A stretch of DNA of 40,234 nt from positions 1 through 40,234 of the forward strand of contig NZ_RAVW01000030.1 of the NCBI RefSeq assembly GCF_003611585.1. The letters run 5' to 3'. This DNA is from Corallococcus exercitus (lineage in GTDB: Bacteria; Myxococcota; Myxococcia; Myxococcales; Myxococcaceae). The translations under genes were made by a program, and so were the position numbers. The notes beneath the pieces were generated by a model. The model saw only the letters and a list, made by a program, of their open reading frames with translations. It ran no database searches and had not been told where the DNA came from. Numbering within the stretch: position 1 is the first letter of the stretch; the number at the start of each line of letters is the position of its first letter. Positions 26,601-32,721 of this stretch are shown piece by piece.

Positions 26601-27226
26601 GGCCGGACGTGGACGGCTGGACGCTGTACGCGGAAGCGCTGCGCGCCCTGGGCCGTCCGGAGGCGGAGCGCACGGACGGCATCGGCGCCGCGCTCGTCGG
26701 CAGCGACGCCCCCGCGCCTCGTGCGCCCATGTCGCGGCTGGAGCGTCCCGCGCAGGACTTCCAGCACCCGGAGCCGGAAGGCCTGGTGCCCGTGACGGAG
26801 GCGAGCCTCGCGCGGCTGCACGTCGCGCTGAAGCCGGTGCTCGTGTCGCTGGGCGCGGAGAACGTGCGGCTGTCCGTGGATCCGCGCGGTGGCGTGGAGG
26901 CGTACCTCACGTCGCCGGATGCGCTGGTGCTGGGCGCGGGCGCGCTCGGCTGCTTTGGCGCGGTGGAGCTGGGCTGGCTGTGCGCGCTGGCGCTGGCGCT
27001 GGGCTCCGAGGGCGTGGAGCTCACCCGGCCCGGCGCGGTGCTGGCGTGGGAGGACGCGGCGGTGGCGGCCTGGCGCGCGATGCCCGCGTCGCTGGCGGCG
27101 GGGCGCGTGCTGGCGCGGCTGGACTCGGACGTGCGCGGCGGTGACCCGGCGGCGGTGGATGTGGGCGCGGTGCTGTCCCGCAGCGAGGCCTTCCGTCAAT
27201 TGGCCCTGGCCTCGCTGGACGTCTAA
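17687..27226 (+). CDS. giant TPR-repeat protein (3,179 residues)
   Basis: No signal peptide is seen (MATDSESPKPAAPASGAAPE), so it is probably cytoplasmic. Residues about 20-240 form a beta-rich domain (LLFGFLELTVDADLV, LAVYVYDVRLYGFS) that I cannot assign. From about 245 to 3,000 the protein is a long alpha-solenoid of TPR-like helix pairs, for example LERAFGF, REHLEAALALDPRDAVALDE and RYREAVSLLPGEPEPLFASA, with very high Ala, Leu, Glu and Arg. The last 150 residues form a separate domain (VRLSVDPRGGVEAYL ... GAVELGWLCALALALGSEGV). Such solenoids usually act as scaffolds, and giant TPR proteins occur in myxobacterial motility and envelope complexes, but no such role is shown here. There is no clear ribosome site before ATG 17687. 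A lipoprotein gene follows after 13 nt and is surely co-transcribed. Confidence 0.85.
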   Translation: MATDSESPKPAAPASGAAPELRLLDRRAFVGFPALEVQPGLRIADFALQIPDVSFPFNVSAGATRYQRKKLLFGFLELTVDADLVTRKVAELAGRLAGIEELRLHFRPGYLEGQGRLPAPERTPFTFKIAFDADGDRLAVYVYDVRLYGFSATPSVQLPGLLSEAVGALGLLPDVEVRGATGFSTRVLPALCELAALSRGYKVPTLDTARLSAAEVSSTGLRLRFAAGGLPPPAAPDEELMLALEGARAFADAEALVAQGRLAEARQAYLQAGDAQDAHPFAAERLLALLVADPQAHDLALDVAATLSRRRDRSPAALWGEAVVRERRGEGARAAERYLALCALARRTSEEAAAFFAAEAAARSSRDTAPQVAVKALHELLGLKPDHLPSLKALARASDQARDRAGAVRAYRRLAALARDPLEAADAHVHLARLCAQTEDDIAGARLHCEAALRLSPDQPDALLLLGELCHRGGEHLRALKALDRLREVSMARHELDRVGQADLLAGRVWEDGLKQPENALLRYREAVSLLPGEPEPLFASARVAEGLGRLQEALSGYQQALELAGPAPRSESVRHAAHESHHALARLSRTKLGDPARAREHLEAALALDPRDAVALDELIPYFRVTGRSQELAEALEKAAALKEEPKARAALWAEAGELYRGKLQQADKADKLLTLALEADGDHRPALESLLALAEARRDGAQLTRCLAALARLTVEPKERAQKYRRLAVAARDLAFDLDLAVHALQEVLRAEPDDLPALGELCALQRKRSDLAGLAQALEDRARVAEAQGDKRLAAAALRELAGVLEARLGRVGDALVALEKAARLAPDAAVLLDLADLSLRCERPEHARRALESLLATLPRTAAPEKLADVRARLGRACELLGDREGAIAAYAQAFPLRRLDDVLATRLESLYTEAGETQALAELWATRAQALAGADRSEEAAPLFLQSARALLERGEKAAALMRLASALEASPEGPLAAEVLEALAELELERGEKLEAARLYARRATLVPDERAGAKLLFRASLLAAGTSREEAFLAEALERDATFAPARIRRGELRLTTDARAALEDFEAVLALPPADVDAPREAERVALTRKAATAAVRANRTDAARRLLAEFCARTPEDLDARLELAALHRKAGAREALADLLVELWPRLAGDARRQARRELAELCLSLGRASAAADSLRSLLAEESQDAWAAQALLELLPPPGTGTPEEEAERLELLGTLVSAASGEARAELLARRAALHRSAGRTGPARDDCAQAAKLSRRPAPLLLMLAELAREASDAPAELDAWRRAVAADATLGARARERLLALATVLLEKDERASAGDALRAAIALEPPADARCDAFFALAELARREGKPADEAAALVEAARQGPIARRVEALLLRATLLEDLGDREAAARDLEAALVLAPRHEEATLALQRVLRDLEDWARLAELLAAEAPHAPTSVAASLYSELASLYLDRLGQGAPAEAALRQALRLTPTDAAVRRRLVSLVAGRGELLEAAGLLEAAAEDADAAEAAALLREGVTYARQAQELDRALALARRAHARVPAKGEDLATLADLLYLRGAVREALPLQEALVQAADFRTAPEAAEATSLRLGDLAEQAGDVKRAVAAYRHLLAERPLCERAVERLAALLERDDPRGAFEVRVAHARVLAPSEDTVARLVSLAERAREALADAGIAASLLSHAATMAKEPLPLRRRLVALYRETGRTSELLAELQPVAALSLQAGDVDAALAAYDEEARLAESLGRADEALRSLANARDLFAAGERNAEAAACERRRAELLRDVKLDLNAAEASLERAFGFAAELDTARMGAALAERRDDAAAEARWWERGLPRMTGTREGAAVLLRLARLNLGELADPSKAEGFLRQALRQDRWLTEAEGLLAELLERDGRLAELAAWYEECAEAEIDADRHAALLLQAAVLYRDRANKPEAAAAALIAARAAKPDDLNLTAQAAELLHQVRRPADAAEFDAILLEADPFREPVFTRHRAFLEESGERQALAELMLRRAERQTPAEAAASYLAAASAFREEGARERAILCEDRAFELDPANAEAFQHVRERAAGDVRRLADLLGQRAEAVAPTEALPLLRERAQRLLDAGEALKAAEAFDDYLGRAGGDVDALCARAELAAQGGGPAAAQPYDRRVLALGGDSLPVPVLVRTWLRLGHASLASGAFHDAADAFEAVVSLEPEGARGGEALSLLAEVHSRTGNGPGLYRASLQLARRAQDAATEEVLLRRAADLFDDPREAIDALVPLARLRPADASVIDRAVEGLRALGRHGDLLGIYEVGAEAAGGSRAAELLLAAASVANESLSDADTAWALTRRAAEADPENPAALRALVDGLRARKESVELLAALERLIPLTEDADESAVLRLEFAALAKDAGREDAARDALEAVVSRGASGAGYADALEALEPLLGEAHARRAEVRVARSELASGEQRVSLLVAAARAFEKAGLLDEALKAAKAAVATEPDLRAALLVAHLHRASGDAPRAARALLQAARLAAPEERPPLLLEAAGLWEKAGEMGEALEVIERIATDAPDMLSASELAERFARLGAFARALDVGFAPAMAAGEYTDALAMAAQAGDVPRTRVALWALVAMPDADPAHASALADGLREDAEWEGLLELAALSYERDAAFAVALRDEVLRARPAPVLARLRALEEVGGEPGLGARLMLLLPELGLEPEALAEAVLTRVRQLPEPARLESLAFAADGWPARREELLRERYALERQLGNLESAERTLALIAEDTQDARARALLHLERGELLQGPLAQPAEAREAFEAALADDADNLAAVQSLLALVDEARESTVFLALADTLAKLAGADAWTPYRERLADAYEAQQRWAEAATQLEQLPDTDERLARRVKFADARGLVGEALRLRERLTQDPAELEVILRGYLDAQLVGPAVRLAERLADAQQLTPALTRWVTERFSPSPDGAVLAVRFWPALLREKWPDVDGWTLYAEALRALGRPEAERTDGIGAALVGSDAPAPRAPMSRLERPAQDFQHPEPEGLVPVTEASLARLHVALKPVLVSLGAENVRLSVDPRGGVEAYLTSPDALVLGAGALGCFGAVELGWLCALALALGSEGVELTRPGAVLAWEDAAVAAWRAMPASLAAGRVLARLDSDVRGGDPAAVDVGAVLSRSEAFRQLALASLDV

Positions 27227-27239
27227 CCTGGAGCGCCTC

Positions 27240-27848
27240 ATGCACCTGAAGCGACTGGCACTGGCGCTCTTCCCCGCGGCGGCCCTGGCCGTGGCGGTGG
27301 GTTGTTTCTCCGACCCCGTGTACCCGGGCAACCAGGTGATGGGGACGTTCCGCTTCCAGGCGAAGCTGGACGCGGCGCGCACCACGTGCGACGCGGGCTC
27401 GCGCGACTTCGCGCAGCTGGACGACGCGGGCACCTTCACCTTCGAGGGCACCTTCTCCCGCGACACCGACGCGGGCACGGGCTTCTTCACCGTGCAGGGC
27501 TTCTCCCGCGACGCGGGCTACACCGGCCAGAGCGTGTCCTCCACCCACCGCGCCACCGCGCGCCGCGACTCGTGCGGCACCGGCTGCGAGGACTCCGAGA
27601 TTGAAGAAGCGCTCAACGTCATGCTCCTGAGCGACAGCCAGTCGCGCAACGTGGCGCGCGACTGCAAGCGCCTGGACGGCGGCGTCCCCGAGGGCGACGT
27701 CCCGGCCCCCACGGAGAACGGCTACGACGTATCGCTCGCGTGCGGCACGCTCACGGACGTCTTCCTGCCGGGCAAGGGGACGGCCTGCAAATGCAACCCG
27801 TCCACCTGCACGACCGTGTACACGGTGAGCGGCGACCGCATCGACTGA
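27240..27848 (+). CDS. cysteine-rich lipoprotein of unknown function
   Basis: The product has 202 residues. ATG 27240 follows GGAG by six bases. The signal peptide ends in the lipobox AVAVGC. The mature part is rich in Asp, Gly and Thr and has about ten cysteines, several in CxC or CxxxC arrangements (SCGTGCEDSE, ACKCNPSTCTT), which suggests a disulphide-stabilised surface or periplasmic domain. The segment TFTFEGTFSRDTDAGTGFFT implies beta structure. The family is not recognised. It lies 13 nt downstream of the giant TPR gene, so a joint role at the envelope is plausible but unproven. Confidence 0.8.
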   Translation: MHLKRLALALFPAAALAVAVGCFSDPVYPGNQVMGTFRFQAKLDAARTTCDAGSRDFAQLDDAGTFTFEGTFSRDTDAGTGFFTVQGFSRDAGYTGQSVSSTHRATARRDSCGTGCEDSEIEEALNVMLLSDSQSRNVARDCKRLDGGVPEGDVPAPTENGYDVSLACGTLTDVFLPGKGTACKCNPSTCTTVYTVSGDRID

Positions 27849-27905
27849 AGCACCCCGGGCCTGTCCCCGTCGTGTAGTGTGCGCCGCCCCGAAGTGGAGG
27901 ATGGA

Positions 27906-28601
27906 ATGGCGAAGCGTGCGGTGGTGCTGCTGTCCGGCGGCCTGGATTCGACGACGTGCCTGGCGATGGCGAAGGCGGACGGCTTCGAGCCGGTGTGCCT
28001 GTCCATCGCCTACGGCCAGCGCCACGCGGTGGAGCTGGAGCGCGCGAAGAAGGTCGCCTCCACCATGGGCGTGCGCGACGTGCGCGTGGTGACGGTGGAC
28101 CTGCGGCAGGTGGGCGGCTCCGCCCTCACGGACGACATCCCGGTGCCCAAGGACCGCTCGGAGGACGCCATGTCCCACGACGTCCCCGTCACCTACGTGC
28201 CCGCGCGCAACGCGCTGTTCCTCTCGCTGGCGCTAGGGCTGGCGGAGGTGGTGGGCGCCACGGACCTCTACATCGGCGTCAACGCGGTGGACTACAGCGG
28301 CTACCCGGACTGCCGCCCGGAGTTCATCCGCTCCTTCGAGGCCATGGCCCAGCTGGCCACCAAGGCGGGCGTGGAGGGCGCGACCTTCAAGGTGCACGCG
28401 CCGCTGTCCGGCCTCACCAAGGCGCAGATCATCCAGGCCGGCGTGAAGCTGGGCGTGGACTACGGGATGACGCACTCCTGCTACGACCCGGACGCGCAGG
28501 GCCGCGCGTGTGGCCGCTGCGACAGCTGCCTGCTGCGCGCGAAGGGCTTCCAGGAAGCCGGCGTGCCGGACCCCACGGTGTACACGGACGGGGTGCGCTG
28601 A
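27906..28601 (+). CDS. queC: 7-cyano-7-deazaguanine synthase
   Basis: ATP-dependent conversion of 7-carboxy-7-deazaguanine plus ammonia to preQ0, a step of queuosine tRNA modification, in the cytoplasm. The protein is 231 residues, normal for the family. The PP-loop SGGLDS (residues 10-15) binds ATP. The C-terminal zinc site is complete: C192, C202, C205 and C208 ([17 protein letters not shown]). [18 protein letters not shown] is the family signature around the substrate pocket. The start is ATG 27906, preceded by GGAGG. No other queuosine gene is in the window, and no preQ1 riboswitch-like pattern is visible in the 57-nt gap upstream. Confidence 0.95.
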   Translation: MAKRAVVLLSGGLDSTTCLAMAKADGFEPVCLSIAYGQRHAVELERAKKVASTMGVRDVRVVTVDLRQVGGSALTDDIPVPKDRSEDAMSHDVPVTYVPARNALFLSLALGLAEVVGATDLYIGVNAVDYSGYPDCRPEFIRSFEAMAQLATKAGVEGATFKVHAPLSGLTKAQIIQAGVKLGVDYGMTHSCYDPDAQGRACGRCDSCLLRAKGFQEAGVPDPTVYTDGVR

Positions 28602-29224
28602 TGCTCGCGACAGGCCTCACGCTGACCCTGGCGCTGCTCGGAAGCGCACCGAAGGCCGCCCCGCCCAAGCCCAAGGCGGAGCTGGTGGACGCGACCACCG
28701 TCATCCCGGACCTGGTGCTGGACCTGCGCTACGCGACGAAGGACAACTTCCTCAAGAAGCAGGTGTACCCGGACGGCGCGCGGTGTCTGTTGTTGCCGGA
28801 CTCGGCGAAGCGCCTGTCGCAGGCCGCGGACGCGCTGCGCCCCCAGGGCTACCGGCTGAAGGTGTACGACTGCTACCGGCCGCGCGCGGTGCAGTACGAG
28901 ATGTGGAAGATCCTCCCGAAGCCCGGCTACGTGGCGGACCCGCGCAAGGGCTCCAACCACAACCGGGGCGGGGCGGTGGACCTGACGCTGGTGACGAAGG
29001 ACGGGGCGGAGGTGGAGATGCCCACCCCCTTCGACGACTTCACCCCCGCGGCGCACCACGGCTACACCGGCGGCACGCCCGCCTCGCGCGAGCACCGCGA
29101 GGTGCTGCGCAAGGCCATGGAGGGCGCCGGCTTCCAGCGCAACAAGATGGAGTGGTGGCATTACGACCTGCCCGGCGCTACGAAATTGCCGGTGCTGGAC
29201 GTGCCCTTCACCCTGGCGGGGTGA
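28601..29224 (+). CDS. secreted D-Ala-D-Ala dipeptidase (VanX/DdpX type)
   Basis: Zinc dipeptidase of the VanX/M15D type, 207 residues, with an N-terminal signal peptide ([20 protein letters not shown]), so it acts in the periplasm. The active site is complete: zinc ligands H120 and D127 in SNHNRGGAVD and H187 in MEWWHYD, the catalytic Glu E184, and the Arg in VYDCYRPRAVQ that stabilises the transition state. DdpX-like enzymes without vanH/vanA partners recycle D-Ala-D-Ala from cell-wall peptides rather than giving glycopeptide resistance, and no such partners are seen here. Its ATG overlaps the queC stop by one base (TGATG), so it is translationally coupled to queC although the functions are unrelated. 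Confidence 0.92.
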   Translation: MLATGLTLTLALLGSAPKAAPPKPKAELVDATTVIPDLVLDLRYATKDNFLKKQVYPDGARCLLLPDSAKRLSQAADALRPQGYRLKVYDCYRPRAVQYEMWKILPKPGYVADPRKGSNHNRGGAVDLTLVTKDGAEVEMPTPFDDFTPAAHHGYTGGTPASREHREVLRKAMEGAGFQRNKMEWWHYDLPGATKLPVLDVPFTLAG

Positions 29225-29322
29225 CGCCTGGCTGCTCGCCAGCCCAGTGGTTTCGCGCGGTTGCGTCAGGGACTGCGCGTTAGTGGGCGCGCGCACGGAG
29301 TGCCTGCTATTCCTGGCCGCGT

Positions 29323-30558
29323 ATGAGTCAAACGCTCGCGGCCGGCCTGGAAAACACGCTCATCTCTCCGTCCTCGGGGGCGCAGCTCGCGCCCACGCTC
29401 ACTCCGGGGGCAGCCACGACCCAGCGGCGCAACACGGTGCTGCCGCGAGTGGAGTGGCAGGGGCAGCAGCCCAACGTGGTGCCGCTGCAGCGCGAGCGCT
29501 TCGAGGAAGTGCGCCCGCTGGGGCAGGGCGGCATGGGTGAGGTGGTGCTGATCCGCGACCACGACATCGAGCGGGAGGTCGCGCTCAAGCGGCTGCCCCC
29601 GGGCGCGGACCTGGACCGCGTGCTTCGCTTCGTGGAGGAGATCCGCACGGTGGGCATGCTGGACCACCCGAACATCGCGCCCGTGCACGACGTGGGCGTG
29701 GATGAGCAGGGCCGGTACTACTTCCTGATGAAGCACCTGAAGGGCGAGACGCTGGAGTCCATCATCGCCCGGCTGCGCAAGTCGGAGCTGGACGCGCTGG
29801 TGCGCTATCCGTTCCAGGTGCGGGTGCAGATCTTCCTGGGCGTGCTGCACGCGGTGGCGTACGCGCACGGCAAGGGCTTCATCCACCGCGACATCAAGCC
29901 CGCGAACATCATGGTGGGCCCCTTTGGTGAAGTGACGGTGCTGGACTGGGGCCTCGCGCGCCGCGTGGGCGCGTCCGCCGCCCGGGCCATCGCGGCCGGT
30001 GAGCCGACGGACCTGCACTCGGCCCGGCCGCTGCAGACGGAGCTGGGCTCCGTGGTGGGTACGCCGCTCTACATGTCCCCGGAGCAGGCGCGCGGCGAGC
30101 ACGACACGATGGATGCTCGCAGCGACGTCTACAGCCTGTCGGTGCTCTTCCATGAGCTGCTGTCGCTGACGCACTACCTGGAGGGCATCCAGTCGGTGCC
30201 GGACATCATGAAGGGGGTGCAGACGCGCACGCTGGACATGGCGTCCATGCACCTGAACAGCGCGCAGGGCCCGGTGCCCGCGGAGCTGATGTGGTTCGTG
30301 AAGAAGGGGATGAGCAAGGACCCCGCGGAGCGCTTCGTGTCGGTGGACGACATGGTGACGCAGCTCCACGCCGCGCTGGAGGGCCGCATCCACGTGCAAT
30401 GCCAGCGCACGATGCTGAAGAAGACCCTGCACAAGGGCCTGCGCATCGCGGACCGCAACCCCATGGCCCTCACGATGGCGGGCCTGGTGGGCGCGGGGCT
30501 GGTCATCGCGTCGGCGGTGAACCTGGGCATGACGTTCTTCGGCGCGCTGCTGCACTGA
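29323..30558 (+). CDS. Ser/Thr protein kinase with DWG activation motif and C-terminal membrane anchor
   Basis: The 411-residue protein has a 58-residue Ser/Thr/Pro/Gln-rich N-terminal tail, then a Hanks kinase domain: GQGGMGEVVL, K89, HRDIKPAN (D190) and VLDWGLAR, where the usual DFG is DWG (D208). MSPEQARGE marks the activation-segment end. DWG is found in many active bacterial kinases, so activity is expected. The last 30 residues (ALTMAGLVGAGLVIASAVNL...) form a membrane helix with almost nothing beyond it. The kinase is therefore tail-anchored with no external sensor domain and probably depends on a partner or cytoplasmic signal. A hairpin just after the stop may end its transcript. Confidence 0.9.
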   Translation: MSQTLAAGLENTLISPSSGAQLAPTLTPGAATTQRRNTVLPRVEWQGQQPNVVPLQRERFEEVRPLGQGGMGEVVLIRDHDIEREVALKRLPPGADLDRVLRFVEEIRTVGMLDHPNIAPVHDVGVDEQGRYYFLMKHLKGETLESIIARLRKSELDALVRYPFQVRVQIFLGVLHAVAYAHGKGFIHRDIKPANIMVGPFGEVTVLDWGLARRVGASAARAIAAGEPTDLHSARPLQTELGSVVGTPLYMSPEQARGEHDTMDARSDVYSLSVLFHELLSLTHYLEGIQSVPDIMKGVQTRTLDMASMHLNSAQGPVPAELMWFVKKGMSKDPAERFVSVDDMVTQLHAALEGRIHVQCQRTMLKKTLHKGLRIADRNPMALTMAGLVGAGLVIASAVNLGMTFFGALLH

Positions 30559-30559
30559 G

Positions 30560-30577
30560 CCTCGCGTCGAGGTTTGT
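30560..30577 (+). terminator. possible intrinsic terminator after the kinase gene
   Basis: CCTCG at 30560-30564 pairs with CGAGG at 30568-30572 around a CGT loop, followed by TTTGT, one base after the kinase stop codon. The stem is short. Confidence 0.45.
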
Positions 30578-30612
30578 CGCCCCGGTCGCGCGCGGTGTGA
30601 TGGACTGGCGGC

Positions 30613-31425
30613 GTGCAACGTCTCCGCCGCCTCCTCATGGCCTTCGTCATCGTCACCGGCATGCTGTACCTGGCGCTGTGCGCGCTCGCCTTCGCCGCGC
30701 AGCGCGCGCTCATCTACCCCGCGCCCCACGCTGAACCCGCGATGCTGCGCGACCAGCCCGGCTTCGGCGTGGTGCCCCTGGCCGACGGCCTCAACGTGGA
30801 CCGCTTCTACGTGCCCGCGCCGCCGGGGGCCCCCACGGTGGTGCACTTCCACGGCAACGGCGAGCAGCTCCTGGGACAGCGGGGCTTCGGCCAGGCGCTC
30901 GGGGACGCGGGGCTGGGCTTCCTCGCGGTGGAGTACCCGGGCTACGGCGCGTCGCCGGGCAGTCCGACGGAGGCGGGCCTGTACTCGTCCGCGGAGGCCG
31001 CGCTCCAGTTCCTGCGCGAGCAGGGCGTGAAGCCGGAGGACATCGTGCTCAGCGGGCGCAGCCTGGGCACCGGCGTCGCGGTGGAGATGGCGCGGCGCGG
31101 GTACGGCGCACGCATGGTGCTGGTGTCCCCGTACACGTCCATGGTCGCCATGGGCCAGCGCACGCTGCCCTTCCTGCCCGCCTCACTGTTGATGCGCGAC
31201 CGCTACCTGTCGCTCGAAAAAGCTCCCCACATCCCCATCCCCGTCCTCATCATCCACGGCGAAGAGGATGAGGTGGTCCCCGTGGACATGGGCCGCACGC
31301 TGGGGCAGCGCTTCCCGAAGGCCCGGGTGGTGACCGTTCCGGGCGCCCACCACAACGACGTGCTGGAGCGGGACGGCCAGGAGGAGTTCGCGCGGCTGGC
31401 CACGTTCGCGCTCGACGGAACCTGA
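30613..31425 (+). CDS. membrane-anchored alpha/beta hydrolase (ABHD13/Bem46-like)
   Basis: The 270-residue protein has an N-terminal membrane helix (LLMAFVIVTGMLYLALCALA) and then an alpha/beta-hydrolase fold. The catalytic triad is visible: S150 in the nucleophile elbow SGRSLGTG, D219 in HGEEDEVVP and His in PGAHHND (H246 or H247). HFHGNGEQLLGQ is the oxyanion-hole strand, and YPGYGASPGSPTEAGL is typical of the Bem46/ABHD13 group. The natural substrate is unknown; a lipid or acyl-ester is likely for a membrane-anchored member. The GTG at 30613 is used as start; ATG 30637 is an alternative that would shorten the anchor. Confidence 0.85.
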   Translation: MQRLRRLLMAFVIVTGMLYLALCALAFAAQRALIYPAPHAEPAMLRDQPGFGVVPLADGLNVDRFYVPAPPGAPTVVHFHGNGEQLLGQRGFGQALGDAGLGFLAVEYPGYGASPGSPTEAGLYSSAEAALQFLREQGVKPEDIVLSGRSLGTGVAVEMARRGYGARMVLVSPYTSMVAMGQRTLPFLPASLLMRDRYLSLEKAPHIPIPVLIIHGEEDEVVPVDMGRTLGQRFPKARVVTVPGAHHNDVLERDGQEEFARLATFALDGT

Positions 31426-31435
31426 GCGGCGCGGG

Positions 31436-31457
31436 AGGACGCATGACGTCCTGCGTC
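31436..31457 (+). promoter_or_regulatory. two mutually exclusive hairpins upstream of the methionine-salvage operon
   Basis: AGGAC (31436-31440) can pair with GTCCT (31448-31452), while the overlapping GACGCA (31438-31443) can pair with TGCGTC (31452-31457). Only one can form at a time. They lie just after the hydrolase stop and upstream of the proposed mtn promoter, so they might terminate the hydrolase transcript; regulation is speculative. Confidence 0.3.
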
Positions 31458-31465
31458 GCGTTCCC

Positions 31466-31496
31466 TTGCGCCTACCGGCGACCCCCGGACTATGCT
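31466..31496 (+). promoter_or_regulatory. candidate promoter of the methionine-salvage operon
   Basis: TTGCGC at 31466-31471 (-35-like) is separated by 19 nt from TATGCT at 31491-31496 (-10-like). The spacer is two bases longer than ideal. Transcription would begin near 31503, so the RNA would start with the inverted repeat at 31508-31526. Confidence 0.35.
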
Positions 31497-31507
31497 TCGT
31501 GTCATCA

Positions 31508-31526
31508 ACGCGATGTTTCATCGCGT
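31508..31526 (+). promoter_or_regulatory. perfect 8-bp inverted repeat in the mtn operon leader
   Basis: ACGCGATG at 31508-31515 is exactly complementary to CATCGCGT at 31519-31526 with a TTT loop, 24 nt before the mtnB start. It could be a dyad operator next to the proposed promoter or a 5' hairpin in the leader RNA. It does not match a SAM riboswitch that I can recognise. Confidence 0.5.
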
Positions 31527-31549
31527 CCTCAAGCTCCCCCGAGGGATGG

Positions 31550-32179
31550 ATGAGCATCGAACCGGCCCCTGCCGCGAACCTGTCCGAAGCGGCTCGTGAA
31601 ATCGTCGAAGTGGGCCGCTTCTTGAGCGTGCGCAACTTCGTGCCCGCCACCAGCGGCAACTTCTCCCGCAGGCTGGATGCCCGCACCGCCGCCGTCACGC
31701 GCTCCGGCGTGGACAAGGGCGAGCTGGTGGAGGCGGACATCCTGGTGGCGGACATCCACGCGCCGCCGCCCAAGGGCTCGTCCGCGGAGACACCCCTGCA
31801 CCTGCAGCTCTACCGGGACCGCCCGGAGGCGCAGGCCGTGCTGCACACGCACTCCGTGGTGGCCGCGCTGCTGTCGAACCTGCGGCTCGCGGAAGGCGAG
31901 CTGGTGCTCCAGGACTTCGAATTGCTCAAGGCCCTGGGCGACACGCGCACGCACGAGGCGGCGGTGTCCATCCCCATCTTCCCCAACGACCAGGACATCC
32001 CGCGGCTCGCGGACAAGGTGACCGCGATGCTCCAGAAGCGCACGGACCTGGTCGCGTATCTCATTGCCGGCCACGGGCTCTACACCTGGGGCCGGAGCAT
32101 GGCCGAGGCGCGCCGCCACGTCGTGGCGCTGGAACACCTGCTGACGTACGAACTCGAGAAGATGAAGGTGCGGCGATGA
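31550..32179 (+). CDS. mtnB: methylthioribulose-1-phosphate dehydratase
   Basis: Dehydrates 5-methylthioribulose-1-phosphate to 2,3-diketo-5-methylthiopentyl-1-phosphate in the methionine salvage pathway. The 209-residue protein belongs to the class II aldolase/adducin fold: zinc ligands H99 and H101 in VLHTHSVV, H175 in IAGHGLYTWG, and the conserved Glu E80 before PLHLQLY. NFVPATSGNFSRRL is the MtnB N-terminal signature. The start is ATG 31550 after GAGGGA; the frame is open from 31466 but without a ribosome site. It is the first gene of the operon and overlaps mtnD by 4 nt (ATGA). Confidence 0.95.
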   Translation: MSIEPAPAANLSEAAREIVEVGRFLSVRNFVPATSGNFSRRLDARTAAVTRSGVDKGELVEADILVADIHAPPPKGSSAETPLHLQLYRDRPEAQAVLHTHSVVAALLSNLRLAEGELVLQDFELLKALGDTRTHEAAVSIPIFPNDQDIPRLADKVTAMLQKRTDLVAYLIAGHGLYTWGRSMAEARRHVVALEHLLTYELEKMKVRR

Positions 32180-32721
32180 GCAAGCTGATTGTCTACAACG
32201 ACCACCAGCCGGAGGCGCCGCTGGGCGTCTACACCGAGCCCGAGGACATCCGCCGCGAGCTCAAGCCCGCGGGCGTGCGCTTCGAGCGCGTGAACGCCTC
32301 CGTGGACCTGCCGGACGGCGCGGGCCAGGAAGAGGTTCTCGCGGCCTACAAGCACATCGTGGACGCGGAGATGAAGGCCCACGGCTACAACACCGTGGAC
32401 GTGGCGCGCATCAAGCCGGACGCCCCCAACGTGGAGGCCGCCCGCGCGAAGTTCCTCTCCGAGCACGCCCACACGGAGGACGAGTCGCGCATCATGGTGG
32501 AGGGCAGCGGCTGCTTCTACCTGCACGCAGGCGACAAGGTCTTCCAGGTGGAGTGCACGCGCGGAGACCTCATCAGCGTGCCGGAGGGCATGAAGCACTG
32601 GTTCGACATGGGCGCCGCGCCCCGCTTCGCCGCCATCCGCTTCTTCATCCGCCCGGACGGTTGGGTGGGCCACTTCACCGGCGAGACCATCGCCGAGCGC
32701 TTCCCGAAGTACGCGCCGTGA
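32176..32721 (+). CDS. mtnD: acireductone dioxygenase
   Basis: Cupin-fold metal dioxygenase of 181 residues that oxidises the acireductone made by MtnC. The metal ligands are all present: H97, H99 and E103 in EHAHTEDESRIM and H141 in KHWFDMG. With Fe2+ the family gives 2-keto-4-methylthiobutyrate and formate (productive salvage); with Ni2+ it gives methylthiopropionate, formate and CO, so the bound metal decides the outcome. ATG 32176 overlaps the mtnB stop by 4 nt. Its own stop overlaps the GTG start of mtnC. Confidence 0.96.
   Translation: MSKLIVYNDHQPEAPLGVYTEPEDIRRELKPAGVRFERVNASVDLPDGAGQEEVLAAYKHIVDAEMKAHGYNTVDVARIKPDAPNVEAARAKFLSEHAHTEDESRIMVEGSGCFYLHAGDKVFQVECTRGDLISVPEGMKHWFDMGAAPRFAAIRFFIRPDGWVGHFTGETIAERFPKYAP

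Noticed and set aside
17453..27490. Minus-strand open frames of 1,734 and 1,576 codons opposite the giant TPR gene, and others such as 6286-10050 (-), 586-3237 (+) and 10984-12663 (-)
   Set aside because: Their translations are Arg/Gly/Gln/His/Ala-rich without domains or ribosome sites; they arise because strong G/C at third positions removes stops from the opposite frames.
28601..29224. Glycopeptide resistance (vanX of a van cluster)
   Set aside because: No vanH, vanA/B-type ligase or vanRS genes are adjacent; a recycling dipeptidase is more likely.
31426..31549. SAM or SAH riboswitch before mtnB
   Set aside because: The hairpins do not show the helix arrangement or conserved loops that I know for these classes; only a generic inverted repeat can be supported.
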